The notes below the pieces were generated by a model that saw nothing but the letters and a program-made list of their open reading frames with translations, was not told the DNA's origin and ran no database searches. A stretch of 64,000 bases of DNA from Vitrella brassicaformis (Eukaryota > Sar > Vitrellaceae): the NCBI GenBank assembly GCA_001179505.1, contig CDMY01000291.1, forward strand, positions 62,001 through 126,000. Direction: 5' to 3'. The position numbers and the translations under genes are program-made. Shown here piece after piece: positions 1-13,018 of the stretch (positions are counted from its first letter, which is position 1; every line of letters begins with the position of its first letter).

Positions 1-1588
1 CCGGACTGTGGAGGTCGGGGGCGACGACAACATGGATGCCGACATGGGCCAGAGGGATGGCGAGAAGCAAGACGGCGGCGACCCACGAGCTGTCGATGCA
101 CCGTCCAGCCCGGCTGCGGGCGGCTCGCCGTGTGGTGGCGCGCCCGGTCAGGCTGCAAAAAAAGGTACAGCAGCGGCAAATGCACGCACACACTCTCAAT
201 GTCTCTGTATGTCCAGGTCCCGAAGATGGGCATGCTAGCGGCGGCATGAGTGTCTGTGGAGGGGAAAAAGCGAATCCTGCGAACCCAATGGATGGAGCAG
301 AGACAAGTGGCGACGAAGGTGGGGCAGAGGCGCCATTCGATTTGAACAGCCAGGAGGACAGCGACCCAATGGGCGAGGGCCAGGGAAACACGCCACAGTG
401 GGTCGAGTACTTCGTACGTCCTGGCTTCCGCCGCTACTATTATAACGTGCAGACGGGGCAGAAACAGGTCAGAGAGAGGGAGAGAGAGAGCGGGAGAGAG
501 AGCTCACACTGTCCTCTATATATGTCTCGCCATTAGTCGGAGCGCCCGGCGGGACTCTGTCCATTCCACAGAGCCGTCCCCGACGTATTTGATGACGTTG
601 AGGACGACCACTACGACCGCCATGGCTTTTGTTCGATCAGGCCGGACTACGCACAAGACTGGGCCTATCCATGGGCCATCCGCGAATTCAGCAAGTGGGC
701 GGCCCAAGTCAAGTGTGAGCTCGAATGGCGGCCTTTTGAGGGGCAGCTCATCATCGACTGCAGCAGCGACGCTGCAAATGCCCGCACTGCGCCAGACGGC
801 CTATACGGAGACATCGCCACGCAGCTCGCCGCTAGAGCCGAAAGGGTGAGGAAAGGGCAAAATCGATGTCCATGTAACACACAGATTTGTCTCTCATCCA
901 GGTCACCTTAAAACTCGGAGGGACGCCGCTGCATGAGAGCTGGGGTGACAAACTGGTCTTTAACAATGCCAAGACACTCGAATTTCATCCCAAGGAGGGT
1001 GCGAACACCTTGGAAGTGGAGCAGAGCATCCCTGAGTGGCTGACCGGCAGGGGGGGCGAGAAGGGTGTCCCCTTCCCAGCTGTCACGAGGCTGGACGCCG
1101 ACATTCGCTCGTTCTCCCTCACTGAGTGCAGCAAGCTCAGTAGTCTCATGCGGGGGCTGACAACACTCAAGGAAGTCCGTTTTCCTAATCGTTTGCCTAG
1201 CTTCGCTGTAGGGTGTGAGCTGCTCTTCTGCATCTCTGTCGAGCTGGAGATGGTCTGGTTCGATTTTCCCTTCCATAACCATGACCCTCCCGCCCCTGGC
1301 GGCTGCCCGCCATGCATAGAGGTAGTGCACTCGTGCCGTTTGAGAAGCAAGGCAGATGTGCAGCAGCTCACTCAGCTGGTGTTGCTAAAACGGCCAGCGA
1401 GTGTAGACTTGACTATAAATGTGCCTTGGACTGAGTTTGAGAGTCGGGATGACAAGGGTCGAAGTGCTGAAGCCCGCTCGTGGTTCAAGCCACTCGATGC
1501 ATACTATACTGCGAGAGACAACAGCGGGGTCAGGTGTTATTTTGGGTATGTAGAAATCGTCGTCAGCTTTCAGCTTTCGACTGCTTGA
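1..1588 (+). CDS. Lineage-specific protein with WW-like segment (5' partial)
   Basis: Four exons join in frame: up to 164, 215-467, 537-845 and 902-1588, each bounded by GT and AG with matching phase. The N-terminal part is acidic and low-complexity. It leads into a stretch (bases about 397-467) reading WVEYFVRPGFRRYYYNVQTG, which resembles the first two strands of a WW domain (W, then YYYN, then T-x-x). The usual second tryptophan is not obvious across the splice. The remaining roughly 330 residues, with several W/F-rich segments, match no family I know. The start lies before the window or at one of the early methionines, so the 5' end is open. If the WW-like part is real it would bind proline-rich ligands, but that is inference only. 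The gene is real by splice-frame logic; its function is unknown. Confidence 0.6.
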
Positions 1589-2794
1589 ATATGAGCCTGA
1601 AAGCTGAATGATTGGTACGTCAGGCAAGGCAATTAGCCCACGGGGGGGCACGTAAAGGCGACGGGGGGAAGGAGGATCGGGGCAATGGCAGGCAGCGGTT
1701 GGCTGGCTGAATGTCATGTCTCCATCAAAGGACGGCTGCTTTCTTCTTTGAGTGCTCGACATTGGCTGTCTTCTTTGTGCGTACGCATGCATGGAGCCTT
1801 TTGAGGCAGTCAGGGAGTCACATGAAGCATGTTTGTCAGCGGTTTTGCTTTTGATCATGTAGGGTGTGATGGCATCCAGGCTCCATGTCTGAACGGGAAG
1901 AGGGGACAGACAGACAGACAGACAGACAGACAGCGAGGGAGGGAGGGAGGGAGGGAAAGGGAAGGAAGGAGGGAAGGAGAAGACGGCCGACAGACAGATA
2001 GGTGATCTAAAGGTCACTCGGTCCGTGCCTCTGTAAGGTCGATCATGTGTGATGCGCTGTGTGTGTTTGAGGATGATAAGGACAGTGGTGGGGCTCATAG
2101 CTTGTCGTTAACTGACCATGTCGTCTCAGCTGTGCGTTGTCTTTGACTGTATCAACCGTCACCATGGTAACACATGTTTCTGTGCTGGCGCGAGACACTG
2201 ACGAGGGGGAAGTGAGTGCGATCAAAGAATGACATCCGACAGACGCTGTTGCTGATGCGCTGATTGTGGATGAACCGATGTATCCATCCATGGTGGCATG
2301 CACCTTCACAGAAGAAGACGCCCGTCAGAGCTCACGGCATCCCGGATGTCATTCATCCATGCACCCGCACACACCTGTCTGACGTGTGCATTTGATCAAT
2401 GTACACGCACACATTCACACAACTGACTATTCAACACATACACGCCGACATGGGACGAACGAGCGACCGGCCATCTACCGACCAGCATGTATCAATTACT
2501 CGACCCCTTGTCAGTCAGTCTGTTTGGTACTAGCTGAGTGGCCCTCTGGCGTCACATCATTTATCTTTTAAGCTGTGTGTCTGACTGAGTAGCAGGCCAG
2601 GTGCGCGAGAGCTGCACCGATCCGCTGAAGTCGATTGTGAAATTTCCTATCGTCTTGTCGGGGCATCTGGTGCGCAGCACACGTCGGGAGGTTCCCACGG
2701 GCTCGAACACTTCCAGCCTAGATACATGCACATGAAGCCATTAAACATGGGCGCGGCGCGTCGTGTATCCCATTTATGACTCCCACTCACTCTC
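1589..2794. other. Intergenic region with GACA/GGGA microsatellite
   Basis: No convincing gene. It holds a GACA tetranucleotide tract followed by a GGGA tract (about 1906-1980). The flanking genes converge here, so this is shared 3' territory. ORFs in it are low-complexity and lack splice or homology support. Confidence 0.6.
1906..1980. repeat. GACA then GGGA microsatellite
   Basis: Seven or so GACA units followed by GGGA/GGAA units. GACA arrays of this kind recur throughout the window, mostly in introns and spacers. Confidence 0.9.
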
Positions 2795-5069
2795 TCACCT
2801 GGTTAGGCCTCGTAGCTTGAGGAGCTGCTGGATGAAGGCATAGAAGTAGTCATCCTCCGACGGCACACCCTCCGGCACTGCAATCAACCAACAGACACTC
2901 ATCCACAAAGGCCATGATGAAGGCCGTCCGTGTGTGCGTGCATCCGGCTGACGGACCTTTCAGGTAGAGCTGTATCTCGCTAATGGTGGGCAGTGCATCT
3001 GGCCTGTCCCCCCAGTCGACCGGCCCGCTCTCGTCCCCCTCTACACGCAGCCTCAGCAACGGCACCCGCGCTGCCCTCCCCAACTCGGCCAGATACGCAC
3101 TCCAGGCCTCGGCCGACAGCGGCACGCTCCCCGCGTCCACCTGCAGCCTATCCGCACCAATGATCCGCACCAATGGCGCCACGGCGTGACTCCCCAACGT
3201 TGTCGTCACACTCAAGGATGTCGCCACCGGGAACGCGCTGTTGGCAAGGTGCTCGAGTGCGCGGGGTCGGGGGATCAATAGAGGTGGCTGCCAGTTTCGT
3301 CTGGTGTGGATGGCGACGCTCTCCGCCTTGTCGAATGAGATGGTGGCCGCGACCTCCTTGACGGCGTCGTTGGGTGTCTCGAGGGGCTGCAGGTCGGTCG
3401 TGTCACGAGGGGTGATCTTCCACTCGACCGTCAGCGCGGCCGCGGCCAGGCGGATGATGGATTGTTTGATGAAGGAGGTGGCGTCCGCTGGGAGGCGAAA
3501 CAGGTTGCTCAGGTCGAAGGTCGCAATGCATGTGGGGGCCGAGCCGCCAGTGACCCGCACTTTCTGCGTACGTCGCACCAACTCGTTAAAACGCTCCAAC
3601 GCTACAAGCATCTATACACGTGGGAATGGGCAACGAGCAAGGCGAGAAATGAGTCGTCGTCTGTGGCATGTATGTCGTGTTTGTTGTTGCTGACTGACCT
3701 CTAAGGCGTCCATGTCGGCCTTCATGCGATCGATGAGGTCCACTCGAAGTGATGTTAGCCCACGGCCCTGTACGCCGTCGCAACCCCGCGCAATCAGGAC
3801 ACTCTGAAGACAGACAGACAGACAGACAGCGTCGAGCGGTCGGTCGCCGGTTGTTCCACTGGTCGCCCTCCTTGCCTGCAGTTCATTGATGTCTTGGATG
3901 AAATGCCGATCGGAGCTACACTGCACCAAACAAACACGCACAGAGGTCAGTCAATACCTCCACTGACTGCACCGTGATGTGCGTGTCATTTAGTCACCTC
4001 TAGCGTGCCGATATCCTCCAGGTTGGCCAGGGGCCTGACCGTTTCACTCTGTCCGGCAGCCCCCTCCCCTCGCCCCGCACGGTCCAGCACCATGGCCTTG
4101 TGACGCGGAGGGGAGCACACGTCCAGTCGCCGCAGGGCCGTTGACGTTGACACCCAGGTGGCGAGTCGCAGGGGGTCCGGCGGCTGGTTGGCCGGCGGCG
4201 GCTCCCTCTCGACTCTCGCATCGATGATATCCTTCAACGCTGGCATTGTCCACCTCCCCGCCACCACGGCGTGACCGATGCGGAGGCCGGTGACCGTCTC
4301 GAGGGAGGGGAGGACCCGTCGACTGCATGATGGATTGGGAATGGCCGGCTCGGTCCTTTGCAGTAGGGGCAGCTCCTGCAGCTCCGCCTGGCTCATGTCA
4401 GTCCTGTCCGCCTGCTCGAATGAGATGGTCGTCAGCGTGCCCGCTGCTATCCGCCCTCTCTCCACCATCTCCGCTCGTCCTTCCGCATGCCCGTCAACCA
4501 CACCGGCAAACGCAGTCATGGCGTAGTTGCCTGGAAGGACAACGCATTCACAAACACATGAAGAGAATACTCGCCATGTATCCACACAGGCATGTGTACC
4601 CACCTGTGGTGAGCCCGAGTGGGTATCTGACGATGACAGCGATGAGATGGGCAAGTCTGACACCCCACCGGTGAGCCTCTACATAAGGCATGCGGCGCCA
4701 GAAGGTCCGATCTGGCTCGAACCGACCGTCGATGACCAGACGCGTTACGCTGGGCGCCAGGGCAGCCCACGTGGTGCGGGGGAGACCAATGAGCTGGCGG
4801 AAAGGCAGGCATGGGAACAACGAGCTCCGAAGGATGGGCTGAATGGAAACACAGGACGACGGAACACGTCATGTGCTTCCTTTGCAGCTGTGTGCATTCG
4901 CGTGCAAGGGATGAGGGCAGGACTGCACTGCTGACCAGAGGGATGGATGTGAAGAGGGCATGGAGGTCGATTGCCTCGTCACCAGACTCGTCCTCATCTG
5001 AGGCCGTACGGCGGCCACCGGCTCTGGGCGTGAACCGCGGCACCGACAGGCGTCAATGTTTTCCCTCAT
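2795..5069 (-). CDS. Multi-exon protein with F-box-like N-terminus, lineage-specific
   Basis: Transcribed right to left. The first coding exon (about 5045-4890) is acidic (SDEDESGDEAIDLHALF). The next (about 4842-4606) contains a leucine/proline-rich segment (LPFRQLIGLPRTTWAALAP) followed by VTRLVID and FWRRMPYVEAHRWGVRL, which looks like an F-box-type motif at the head of a repeat protein. Exons at about 4530-4000, 3920-3870, 3805-3700 and 3611-2957 follow, rich in leucine and short beta-like repeats. The last exon ends LLKLRGLTR with a stop at 2795-2797. The exact start is unclear: the acidic frame has no in-frame ATG, and the ATG at 5069 lies in another frame. If the F-box reading is right, it would recruit substrates to an SCF ubiquitin ligase. 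That is inference; no database family was recognised. Confidence 0.55.
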
Positions 5070-5201
5070 CCATCATAGCTCCCATTCTCCTCCATCATCC
5101 ATCGCCGCCGCATCCTGAAGCCATCCCCCCTCAAAACTTAGCCCAAAACTCCAGCTTGCATCATGTAAATCTGCACTTCCGCGTAGTAAACCGGCAGCGC
5201 C

Positions 5202-8112
5202 ATGGAGCGGCCAGATCAGGTAGAGCTCAGCAGCCTCACCCGTCGGTCGGACGTCACCATCTTGGACGTGCCGGTGCACCTTCCTTACTCTCTCGGCGAG
5301 GATCTTGCGGAGATCCGGCGGCTGGAGAGATACGGCGTGCGGATCCTCACGGCAGATCCATCCGATGGTCGTGGTGGCTTGCAATTGGTGAAGCAGGAGG
5401 AGGGGATCAGAGGCGATGACGGGGCGGCGGATGGCGGGGAGGGTCGGATGGATGACGACAGGGAGAGAGAGATCTTCTCGGTGGGTGGCGACCTGAAGAT
5501 GGAAGGCAAGACATCCCTCCTCATCTTTGGACCGAAGTGAGCATTCGGGGACGGATTGATGGACAGCTGGGGGAGAGGGAGGGTGCAGGGAGCTGCTGGG
5601 TTGTTGGCTCTTGCAGGCGGGAGCGGCACATCGTGTCCCTCCTCCTCATGTAGGGCCGGCTGGCTGGCTGACCACCAACACGACACACCACTCAGAACAC
5701 TCATGGATGGTTGTGCTGTGCCTTGACTGGCTGGCTGCCGACAGGTACAACGTGGGGACGGCTGTGGTTGACTTCTACCCCATCCTCAAGTCGCCCGGCC
5801 ACACGCCGTCCTACTTGTCAAAGGATGTCAACACCCAGAAGCGCAGCGCCCCGTCACATCACATCGACAGCATCGTCAAGGATCAAGAGGTATGAGACGA
5901 CGCGTGCGCATGGTTTTGATGGCCATGGTTGGTTACCAATTCCACATGGTGATCTGCACAGGCAGTGTTGGAGGACGTCACAGGTGCGTCCATTCACTGG
6001 GTACAGAAACAGCGAGCCGACTGCTACTTCATCACCGGTGCGCATGACGAGAGATGAGATCGGATGAACGAATGGGTGGATGGATGCACAGAGCCCTGTA
6101 TGTATGTATGTATGTATGCGTGTGTATGTGTGTCAGGTACTGGTGCGGAGCGTTTGATGGCCCAGCGGCTGATCGATGTGTTGATAGCGCAGGCGGGCCG
6201 CAGTCCCGAACGACCCTGCCTGCTTCTTCGACAGAGACCTAGTGCTCGAATGGTCTGCATCAAGCGATAAAGGCATGCATGGCGGTCGATGTTTGTGCTG
6301 TTCGCGTCTTGTGCAGTGAGCATCTTGTCAAGGAGGTGGAGCTGCCCAGCGGGTCGTGCGCCAGGCTCCTGCCATTCAGACCTGAAGCCGACCCTTACAT
6401 CGTCGACGAGAGCGCCATCATCGTTCGCGTGCACAACAGGTCAAACGACGCGCACACACAAGAGAAACGTCCGGCATTCACATTCATTCCCTCTCTCTGT
6501 GTTTCATGGTCTGTGCAGGCCGGGTGTGTGTGGTCGTGACGTGGAGACGGTTGCGGTGTTTGCCGTGCGTGGGTCGCGGCGCAAGAAGATAGCCAAGTAC
6601 GTGCACGACCGATTCATACACACATCATCTCGATCCACGTACAAACAAACAACACACACACACACACACACAAATCTCGTGAAGGCCTGCATTTGCGCCC
6701 CTTGTATGCATGTGAGCAGCTTTGGCGGGCGCCCTTATGGGTTTCACGATCCTGCTCGTCGCATGAAGGGCCAGAGAGGCCGTCAGTCGCCCTCCACCCC
6801 ACACAGGAGCCAGTCACGCTCACGCTCACGGTCACCCCCTCGGTACACATCCAGGTGCAACACCAAAGTGGAGGTAAGGTGAGATACAAGGGACGGAAGG
6901 CCCCCACATATGTGCCCGCTGCATGTTGCTGGTGGCGTCAGGGCACTGGCAGTGGAGGTGTTGGTGAGCATTCGAAGAGACACGATGGAGGCAGCGACTC
7001 GAGCCCACTGCGAAAGGTGAGGCGGGATGGCAACGACCTGTGAGAAAGTACCTGTCTGGCTACGCGGTTGTTGTGCTTGCAGCGGCCCCACACAGCCGCC
7101 AGCAAGGACCGCCACCGCCGCTCAGGCTCACCCATATCATCCGGGGTCAGTCAGTCAAACACTCAAATTCGCACCCTCATTGTGGGCGTCGGCAATTAAT
7201 GCGACACATATGCCTCCCTGTACATGTTTGTGTGTGCAGGATGGCAGCCCCCGTCAGCCTCTCAGTGAGCGGCAGGAGGGCAAGGCCACCACACAGGAGA
7301 AGCAGGTGATGAGATGGGGGACGAGATGGATTGAGGAAAGCCCCTGTGTCCTTTTTATTCGTAGCCTCCTGTTCGCGTGTCGTTCTTCGACCTGTCGCAC
7401 GAGCAGCTGTGTGCCATCTTCACTCACCCACACGCTCCGTCGCCGCTCAAAACACTCGCAAACGACTTCCAACAGGTATGCAGGGCTACACACATCCATC
7501 CATTGATTGCATTCGGTTGATGTGTCTGTCTGTCTGTCTGTCTCTCAGGGTTTGGACGGCCATATGGCGTCCCTGCTGCTGGAGAGGGCCTCCAAGGGCA
7601 TGCTCGCCGACGTGCATACCTGCCCCCTGGGCACCCTGCTCCTCCTTTGTCGTGTGCGTGAGATGATGGGCCAGCAGGGTGGCTGGCCGCCATGTGCCAC
7701 CTCCAACCAGATCCAGCTCTTCCTCGACAAAGCCTTCCCCGGCGACGGCGGGCCGCGCAGCATCCTGAACAAGACGCCCGAGGACATCGCAGGAATGCTG
7801 CAGGAGGAGACATACACGTCCGCAGATCTGGCCGAGAAAGTCATCGAGGTGAGACGGAAGACGATGAATGGATGGATATGTTGTCTCTGTTAATGTGTTT
7901 GGTCACCCGTGCAGCATCAGCTGTCGGGTCGTGCGTTGAGTCTGCTGAAGAGGTATGTGGGTGAGCAGGAGGCCATCGACCGTGATGCGGTGCTCAAGGA
8001 GGGCGTGTCGTGGCTGCGGCCCTTCGGGGACACTGTGGCCGAGAGGGTGGGTGCGGAGGTCAGGCTGTCCGACCGCATAGACAAGCCACAGGTCTACAGA
8101 CACATGGCATAG
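5202..8112 (+). CDS. KH-like RNA-binding protein, paralogue A
   Basis: About 13 exons; ATG at 5202, stop at 8110. After an acidic N-terminus there is a KH-like region across exons at about 5755-6275, with EDVTGASIHWVQ and CYFITGTGAERLMAQRLID. This has the beta-alpha-alpha-beta-beta-alpha pattern and the hydrophobic-G spacing of type I KH domains. A second degenerate unit follows (about 6310-6600). Then come an SR-rich stretch (SQSRSRSRSPPR, about 6800-6850) and a C-terminal helical module beginning LSHEQLCAIFTHPHAPSPL (about 7390-8100). The last two modules recur in the convergent neighbour at 8756-12502, so the two genes are old duplicates. The SR stretch and KH-like fold suggest a nuclear RNA-binding role, which is inference. 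Exon edges between 6600 and 7300 are uncertain. Confidence 0.65.
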
Positions 8113-8755
8113 AGGGGGTCAGGGTACGGAGCAAGAGAAGGGCCTGCAGGTGCGTAGCCTTTGAGTCCTCTCTGCATGGGAGTGTGCAGCTGTTGCGATG
8201 GATGTGTGTGGTGTGGACCTGTCTGTTTGCCTCTCGGACTTGCCCATTCTCTGGTCTATCTGGATGGAACAAATTTATTGACTGATGTCCATGTGCAAAC
8301 AAATAAAGATCACACGTATACACAAACACATACATACACACATATGGACGTATGTACGCAGTATGATGATAGGAGAAAGAGCAAAGCGACAGGGAAACAG
8401 ACAGACAGACAGGCAGACAGCCTATAAATACACCGACATTTCTTCGACAGATGAGTCAGTCACTCAGTCAGTCGGTGAGTCAGTCAGTCCACGGAGACCT
8501 CCCTCACTCAACACACCGACCCACCGACCGATTTGCCGATTTGCCAAACACCTTTTCCCCTCCCCTCCCGCTAACAAATGAATATACACCGTTTATGTAT
8601 GTATGTGAGCCATACCATACCCGCCCTGACGCACCCACACACGCAGTTTTCGCCACACATACAACACACACATTCATCATGCATTGAGTCAGTCACCGAC
8701 GTGTGCACACCTGTTCATGCAGCATCGATCCAAGTCCGTAGGTAGATAAGACAAG
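8113..8755. other. Convergent intergenic region
   Basis: Spacer between the convergent KH-like paralogues. Contains GACA and AGTC short tandem repeats (about 8398-8480) and an AT-richer stretch with AATAAA at about 8301-8306, possibly a polyadenylation signal for the left gene. No gene seen. Confidence 0.5.
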
Positions 8756-11700
8756 TCAGCCAGCACCCGTCTTGGATCTGACGACTTCGCTGAGCCACAA
8801 GTGGACCTGTGTGCGTGTGGTGGGCGACTCCCACACGTTGCGGAGCCACGCGTCCCTCTCGCCCGCGGGGAGCGAATGCAACACACCCAACGCCATGCCG
8901 TCCAAATGGTGCTGAATGAATGAATGAATGCAAGCCGAGAACATATAAGGGGATTGGTCACTCTCCCCGAGTGGTGTGCGTTGTTTTGTACCTTCTCGAT
9001 GTGCAGTAAGCCATCCATTGTGCCGTTGGTCTGCTTGTCCACCGCGTCTTTGACCTCGGCAGCCGTCATGCGGTCGATGTCCGTCTTGATGGGGAAGGTC
9101 GACCGCAGCAGCGCCCTGCGACCCTCGTGTGTCATGTCCTCATCACGCAGTCCACCCCGTGAGTCGATCGCGTCCTTGAGGGCAGCCAACAGCAACAGCG
9201 AACCTGTCGGAATCAAGATACAGGCAGACGAGTAGTGTGGTGTCCGATGAATTGTTTCTCTTTCCTCTCTCTCGGTATTGTCCACTGACCGAGGCATCTG
9301 CCGGATCGGCAGCCGTCCCCCTGATGCGCAGACTGCACGAAGAAGGTCGCCATCCAGCCCTCGACCGCCTGACCCAAGGACAGACAACAGACATGCTACA
9401 TGTCTATCACACATACATCTGCCACCTTACCTGGTAGCACTGTGCGGCCAGGTGTTTGAGTGGAGAGGGCGCCTCCTCGTGCGACAGCAGACCACACATG
9501 TCCTCCCTGGACAGCTTCCCGAAGCCCACCAAACCGCCGCCCGTCCCCTCCCCCTCTCCGCCTGTGTCAGGCTTCTCCTTGACCGCCACGATGCGGACCA
9601 TCTTGGCCTTGTTGGCGGGAGCCTGGTCTCCTCTGTCGCACGATCGCCGCTTGCGGCTGGTCTGGGGGGTGGTGTCCTCCTTCTTGACGACGACCGGCAT
9701 GGCGACGGAGTCCACGGGGCTGACGTTGAGGGAGTTGGCCACCTGAGCACCACTGAGCGATCCGGCCCCACGGCCCTGATGCGGAACAAACAGCATAGAG
9801 ATACAAATCCATTTACCCGTTGGCTGTTGCCTGTTGACTGTTCTCCTGGCCCTTTGTCGCTCACCTTGCGTTTGGTTGCAGTTGGATGAGCCATGTCCGT
9901 GCTGCCCTTGATAGCTACGCCCACCTACGTACGCGAGACATCCACACCACACGCACAGTACCACACCATGCGTCAAGAAAGCGTCCATCCGTCTGCTTGT
10001 CGGTCCGTGCGTGTGTGTGTACCTTCTTGTGTGTCGCCTCGCTCTTGATGGGTGGCTCATCTTTGACTATGGCGTCGAACGAGTTCTTCACCCGCACCCG
10101 CACCTTGCCCGCCCCCTCCCCCTCCCCACTGCCCCTCTTCGCCGCCTCGTCGCCACCATCCGACAGACCCATGACCTCATCCTCCCTGTCCTCCTCCTTG
10201 CCGCCCCCACCCCCAGCCCCCTCCTCCACCCCTCTGGTCGGCATCCATCTCTCGTCATGGATGCAGGACGCGTCCCACCACGGCGGGCACAGCGTCTCCT
10301 TGTCCGACTTCCACAGCGGATTGATGTGCGGGCCACGCTTGCGCCCACCACCAGACTTCTTGCCGCTGCCCCTCGGTGTGGTGGCCGGCTTGTGGCGGGC
10401 GGCAGCGGGCTTGGGAGGGGGTTTGGTTTTGGCCTGCTCGGTCGATGGCTTTTTGGTGTCGGTGGTTGGTGCTTTGGGAGATGCGGGAGGTGCGAGGCCG
10501 GGGGGAGGGCCGATGGACGATATGTCGATGGGATGCGGGAGGATTCTCGGGCTACTGCTCCAACACACACACACAGCGAGAGAGAGAGAGCACGACTGGG
10601 TGTTGATGGGTCCGTCCGAGTTTGTGAATGCGTGGGTGTTGGTTGTCTGTCGTACGTGGGTGGTTTGACGGGGGGTGCCAGTGCCGGGAACTTCATACAT
10701 ATCTGACGCTCAATGTCCTCCCGCGCCTGGCGGGTCGACGCAAACAACACTACAGACCTGTCCACGACAAACACACAACAAAGGCGGATAGGAATCCATG
10801 TGTGCCGTGTTGTTCCGCGCATGGTGCTCTTACGGTCTCTCGTGTAGTTTGATGAGCATGGCATCGTCACTGAATTTCTCGACAAAGTCGAACGCATTCT
10901 TGAGATGGGCGGGGTCGAGCGGCAGACAGCACATCAGGTTCGGACTCACCGTCAACCTAAGATACACATACACACAAGTAGAGAGGGAGAATGACACATC
11001 TGCGACGAATCTGTGCATGGCTGCCGAACTCCCTGCCCACATGCATACTTGTTTTCGAGTTCTCCGGGCATGATGGATGCGCACGAGAGCAGTTTGCCCG
11101 GGTCGGCGGTTTTGTCGCGCCAGGAGTTCATGTGGCACATGATGCGCACCAGCAGCTTGGCCCTCTCGCGCTCTTCGACCGTACCAACCTGACGACACAA
11201 CCACAACCAACACATAGACAGAGAGGTCGATGTTTTCGTGTGGTGTGTGGGTGTGGGTGTGGGTATCTGCTGGTTTACCTACCAGGAAGATGCAGTTGCC
11301 CGAGGGGCCGATCCAGTGCATTCGGGCGTCGCTGTGCAACTCGATCACCTTGCGCTGGCAGCCAGAGAGACAACAACACCACACCCCATCTCATTGGTGC
11401 AGATTGGTGCAAACACAGGCCTGCACTGCACGGCTTGTTTTCCGCACCTTTTTGCAGAGTATGCCGAAGTACTTGACGGACCGAGAGTCCATGAGTATCT
11501 TATCCTAACACACAGACAGCCAGCACATTGCATGCGAAGGTGTCCAGCGCAATACCCATCCATACGTCCATACGTCTAATTCTATATGGCTGGTGCTTGC
11601 TTACGGTGTATACGGCGTCGGGTTGTTTGTTGGGGAGATCGAGCAACTTGTCCGACACACTGAGGGGGTACCGCTGCTGGAGAATGCACCACTTGGACAC

Positions 11701-12502
11701 AAAATCCATCAGCAGCAACGCAACCGAGTGACGGTCGCGCCTACAAGCATCCATCCCCCATCACCACACAAAACGGCACACCCACCCACAGACGGACATA
11801 CATGCGCCATGCTATTCCCTCCACCTCCCCCCTTGTGTGTCCCTCCCGCCGTGCTGTTCTCACTTTTTGCCGATGATGAGGACCTCCTTGATTCGCACCC
11901 TAACGGGCGTGGCGAAGAGCAGCTGCTCCATCTCAGAGTCGCTCTCATCGTGGTGCGCCCCACGCCCCTCCCGCCCCTCGCCACCTGCACCTCCAGGCCG
12001 CCCGCTCTGCGCCAGGAAGCAGAACACCGGAAAATCCTTCTCCAGGTGGACGAAGGGCGGCTGGCTGGGCCAGCAGGACGGCAGGTGCAGGATGGTCGAG
12101 TCGTCCCGTCCGCGGTGTGCTGTGAATGAGATGCGCTGGTACGGCAGATGGTGGGCCTCGGACCATCTGGCGTCGCTCTCGCGCTCCATGAGTAGGTCGA
12201 GGTACTCCTTGGCCCGCTGCCGCTCGGTTTTGCTGCCCTCGCAGCGGATGACCTCGGTTGCCCCGTTGAGCGACGAACCTGTCAAGGTGTCGAACTTGAC
12301 AGTGGCGATGGTCTCCACACGACGCTACAGCCAGCAACCGCAGACAGACAAGAGATATGCACCCACCAAATTTGCAAACCAAGGTGACTGCTCTCTGCGT
12401 GAGGGTGCGGGTGGTTATCATTACCAGGATGGAAGCTCCGTTTTTGTTCTCTTTGATGAACTCGCAGTACTTTCTGCCGAATATCTCAGATGAGCTGCCC
12501 AT
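8756..12502 (-). CDS. KH-like RNA-binding protein, paralogue B
   Basis: About 13 exons running right to left; likely ATG at 12500-12502, stop at 8756-8758. The N-terminal exon pair (12500-11870) gives FGRKYCEFIKENKNGASIL followed by EVIRCEGSKTERQRAKEYL, and exons at about 11500-11160 give IELHSDARMHWIGPSGNC and VEERERAKLLVRIM. Both have KH-like order. A long lysine- and glycine-rich basic segment follows (about 10560-10030, with KKSGGGRKRG), then a nuclear-type basic patch (RKRRSCDRGDQ). The C-terminal helical module begins LSREDMCGLLSHEEAPSPL and parallels the module of the neighbour at 5202-8112, including a shared SLLLL-type helix. The two genes converge with about 640 bp between them. Role in RNA binding is inferred from the KH-like modules; the C-terminal module is not one I can name. 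Confidence 0.65.
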
Positions 12503-13018
12503 CGTTGGTCGCGAACACCACCAGCCAGCTACTGACGAGGTCGCTGCAAGGGAGGCGGAACGCCGCTACACCTCAGCTACCTGCAACACACACAGACACA
12601 CAACGCAACGCACACCACTGGTCGGTCCCCTCTCGTGCAGTCAGCAAACAGGCAGGCAGTGGCACCACCATCGCCTCCTTCACCAGCCACAAGCGCAAGC
12701 ACCTGCATTTTGCCATTCCTTTCGGCCCCTTGTGGTGTGTCGAGGTCGGGCAGCTGTCTGCGCGCACCTGAGAGGCCGCGAGAGGCGGCGTGCGCACCGC
12801 GCCGATGAGTCGGTCAACCGCAGTTGTGAAGGTACAGCCACGTGACGGCCGTTAGGAAAGGGCGTCGAAAAAAGAGAATAAGACCATCAAAGGCCTCGCC
12901 AGTCAATCTACGTAATCTCGTCAAATTCAGCTGGTACCGGCAGACGAAAGATCGCGAGCTTGCCCGCAGTGTTGTTGACCGTTCGAGATCTGGCACAGAG
13001 AAGCTTAGGCCTGCACCG
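12503..13018. other. Divergent intergenic region
   Basis: About 0.5 kb between the KH-like gene (-) and the phosphatase gene (+). Open frames here are unsupported; it likely holds both promoters and 5' leaders. Confidence 0.4.
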
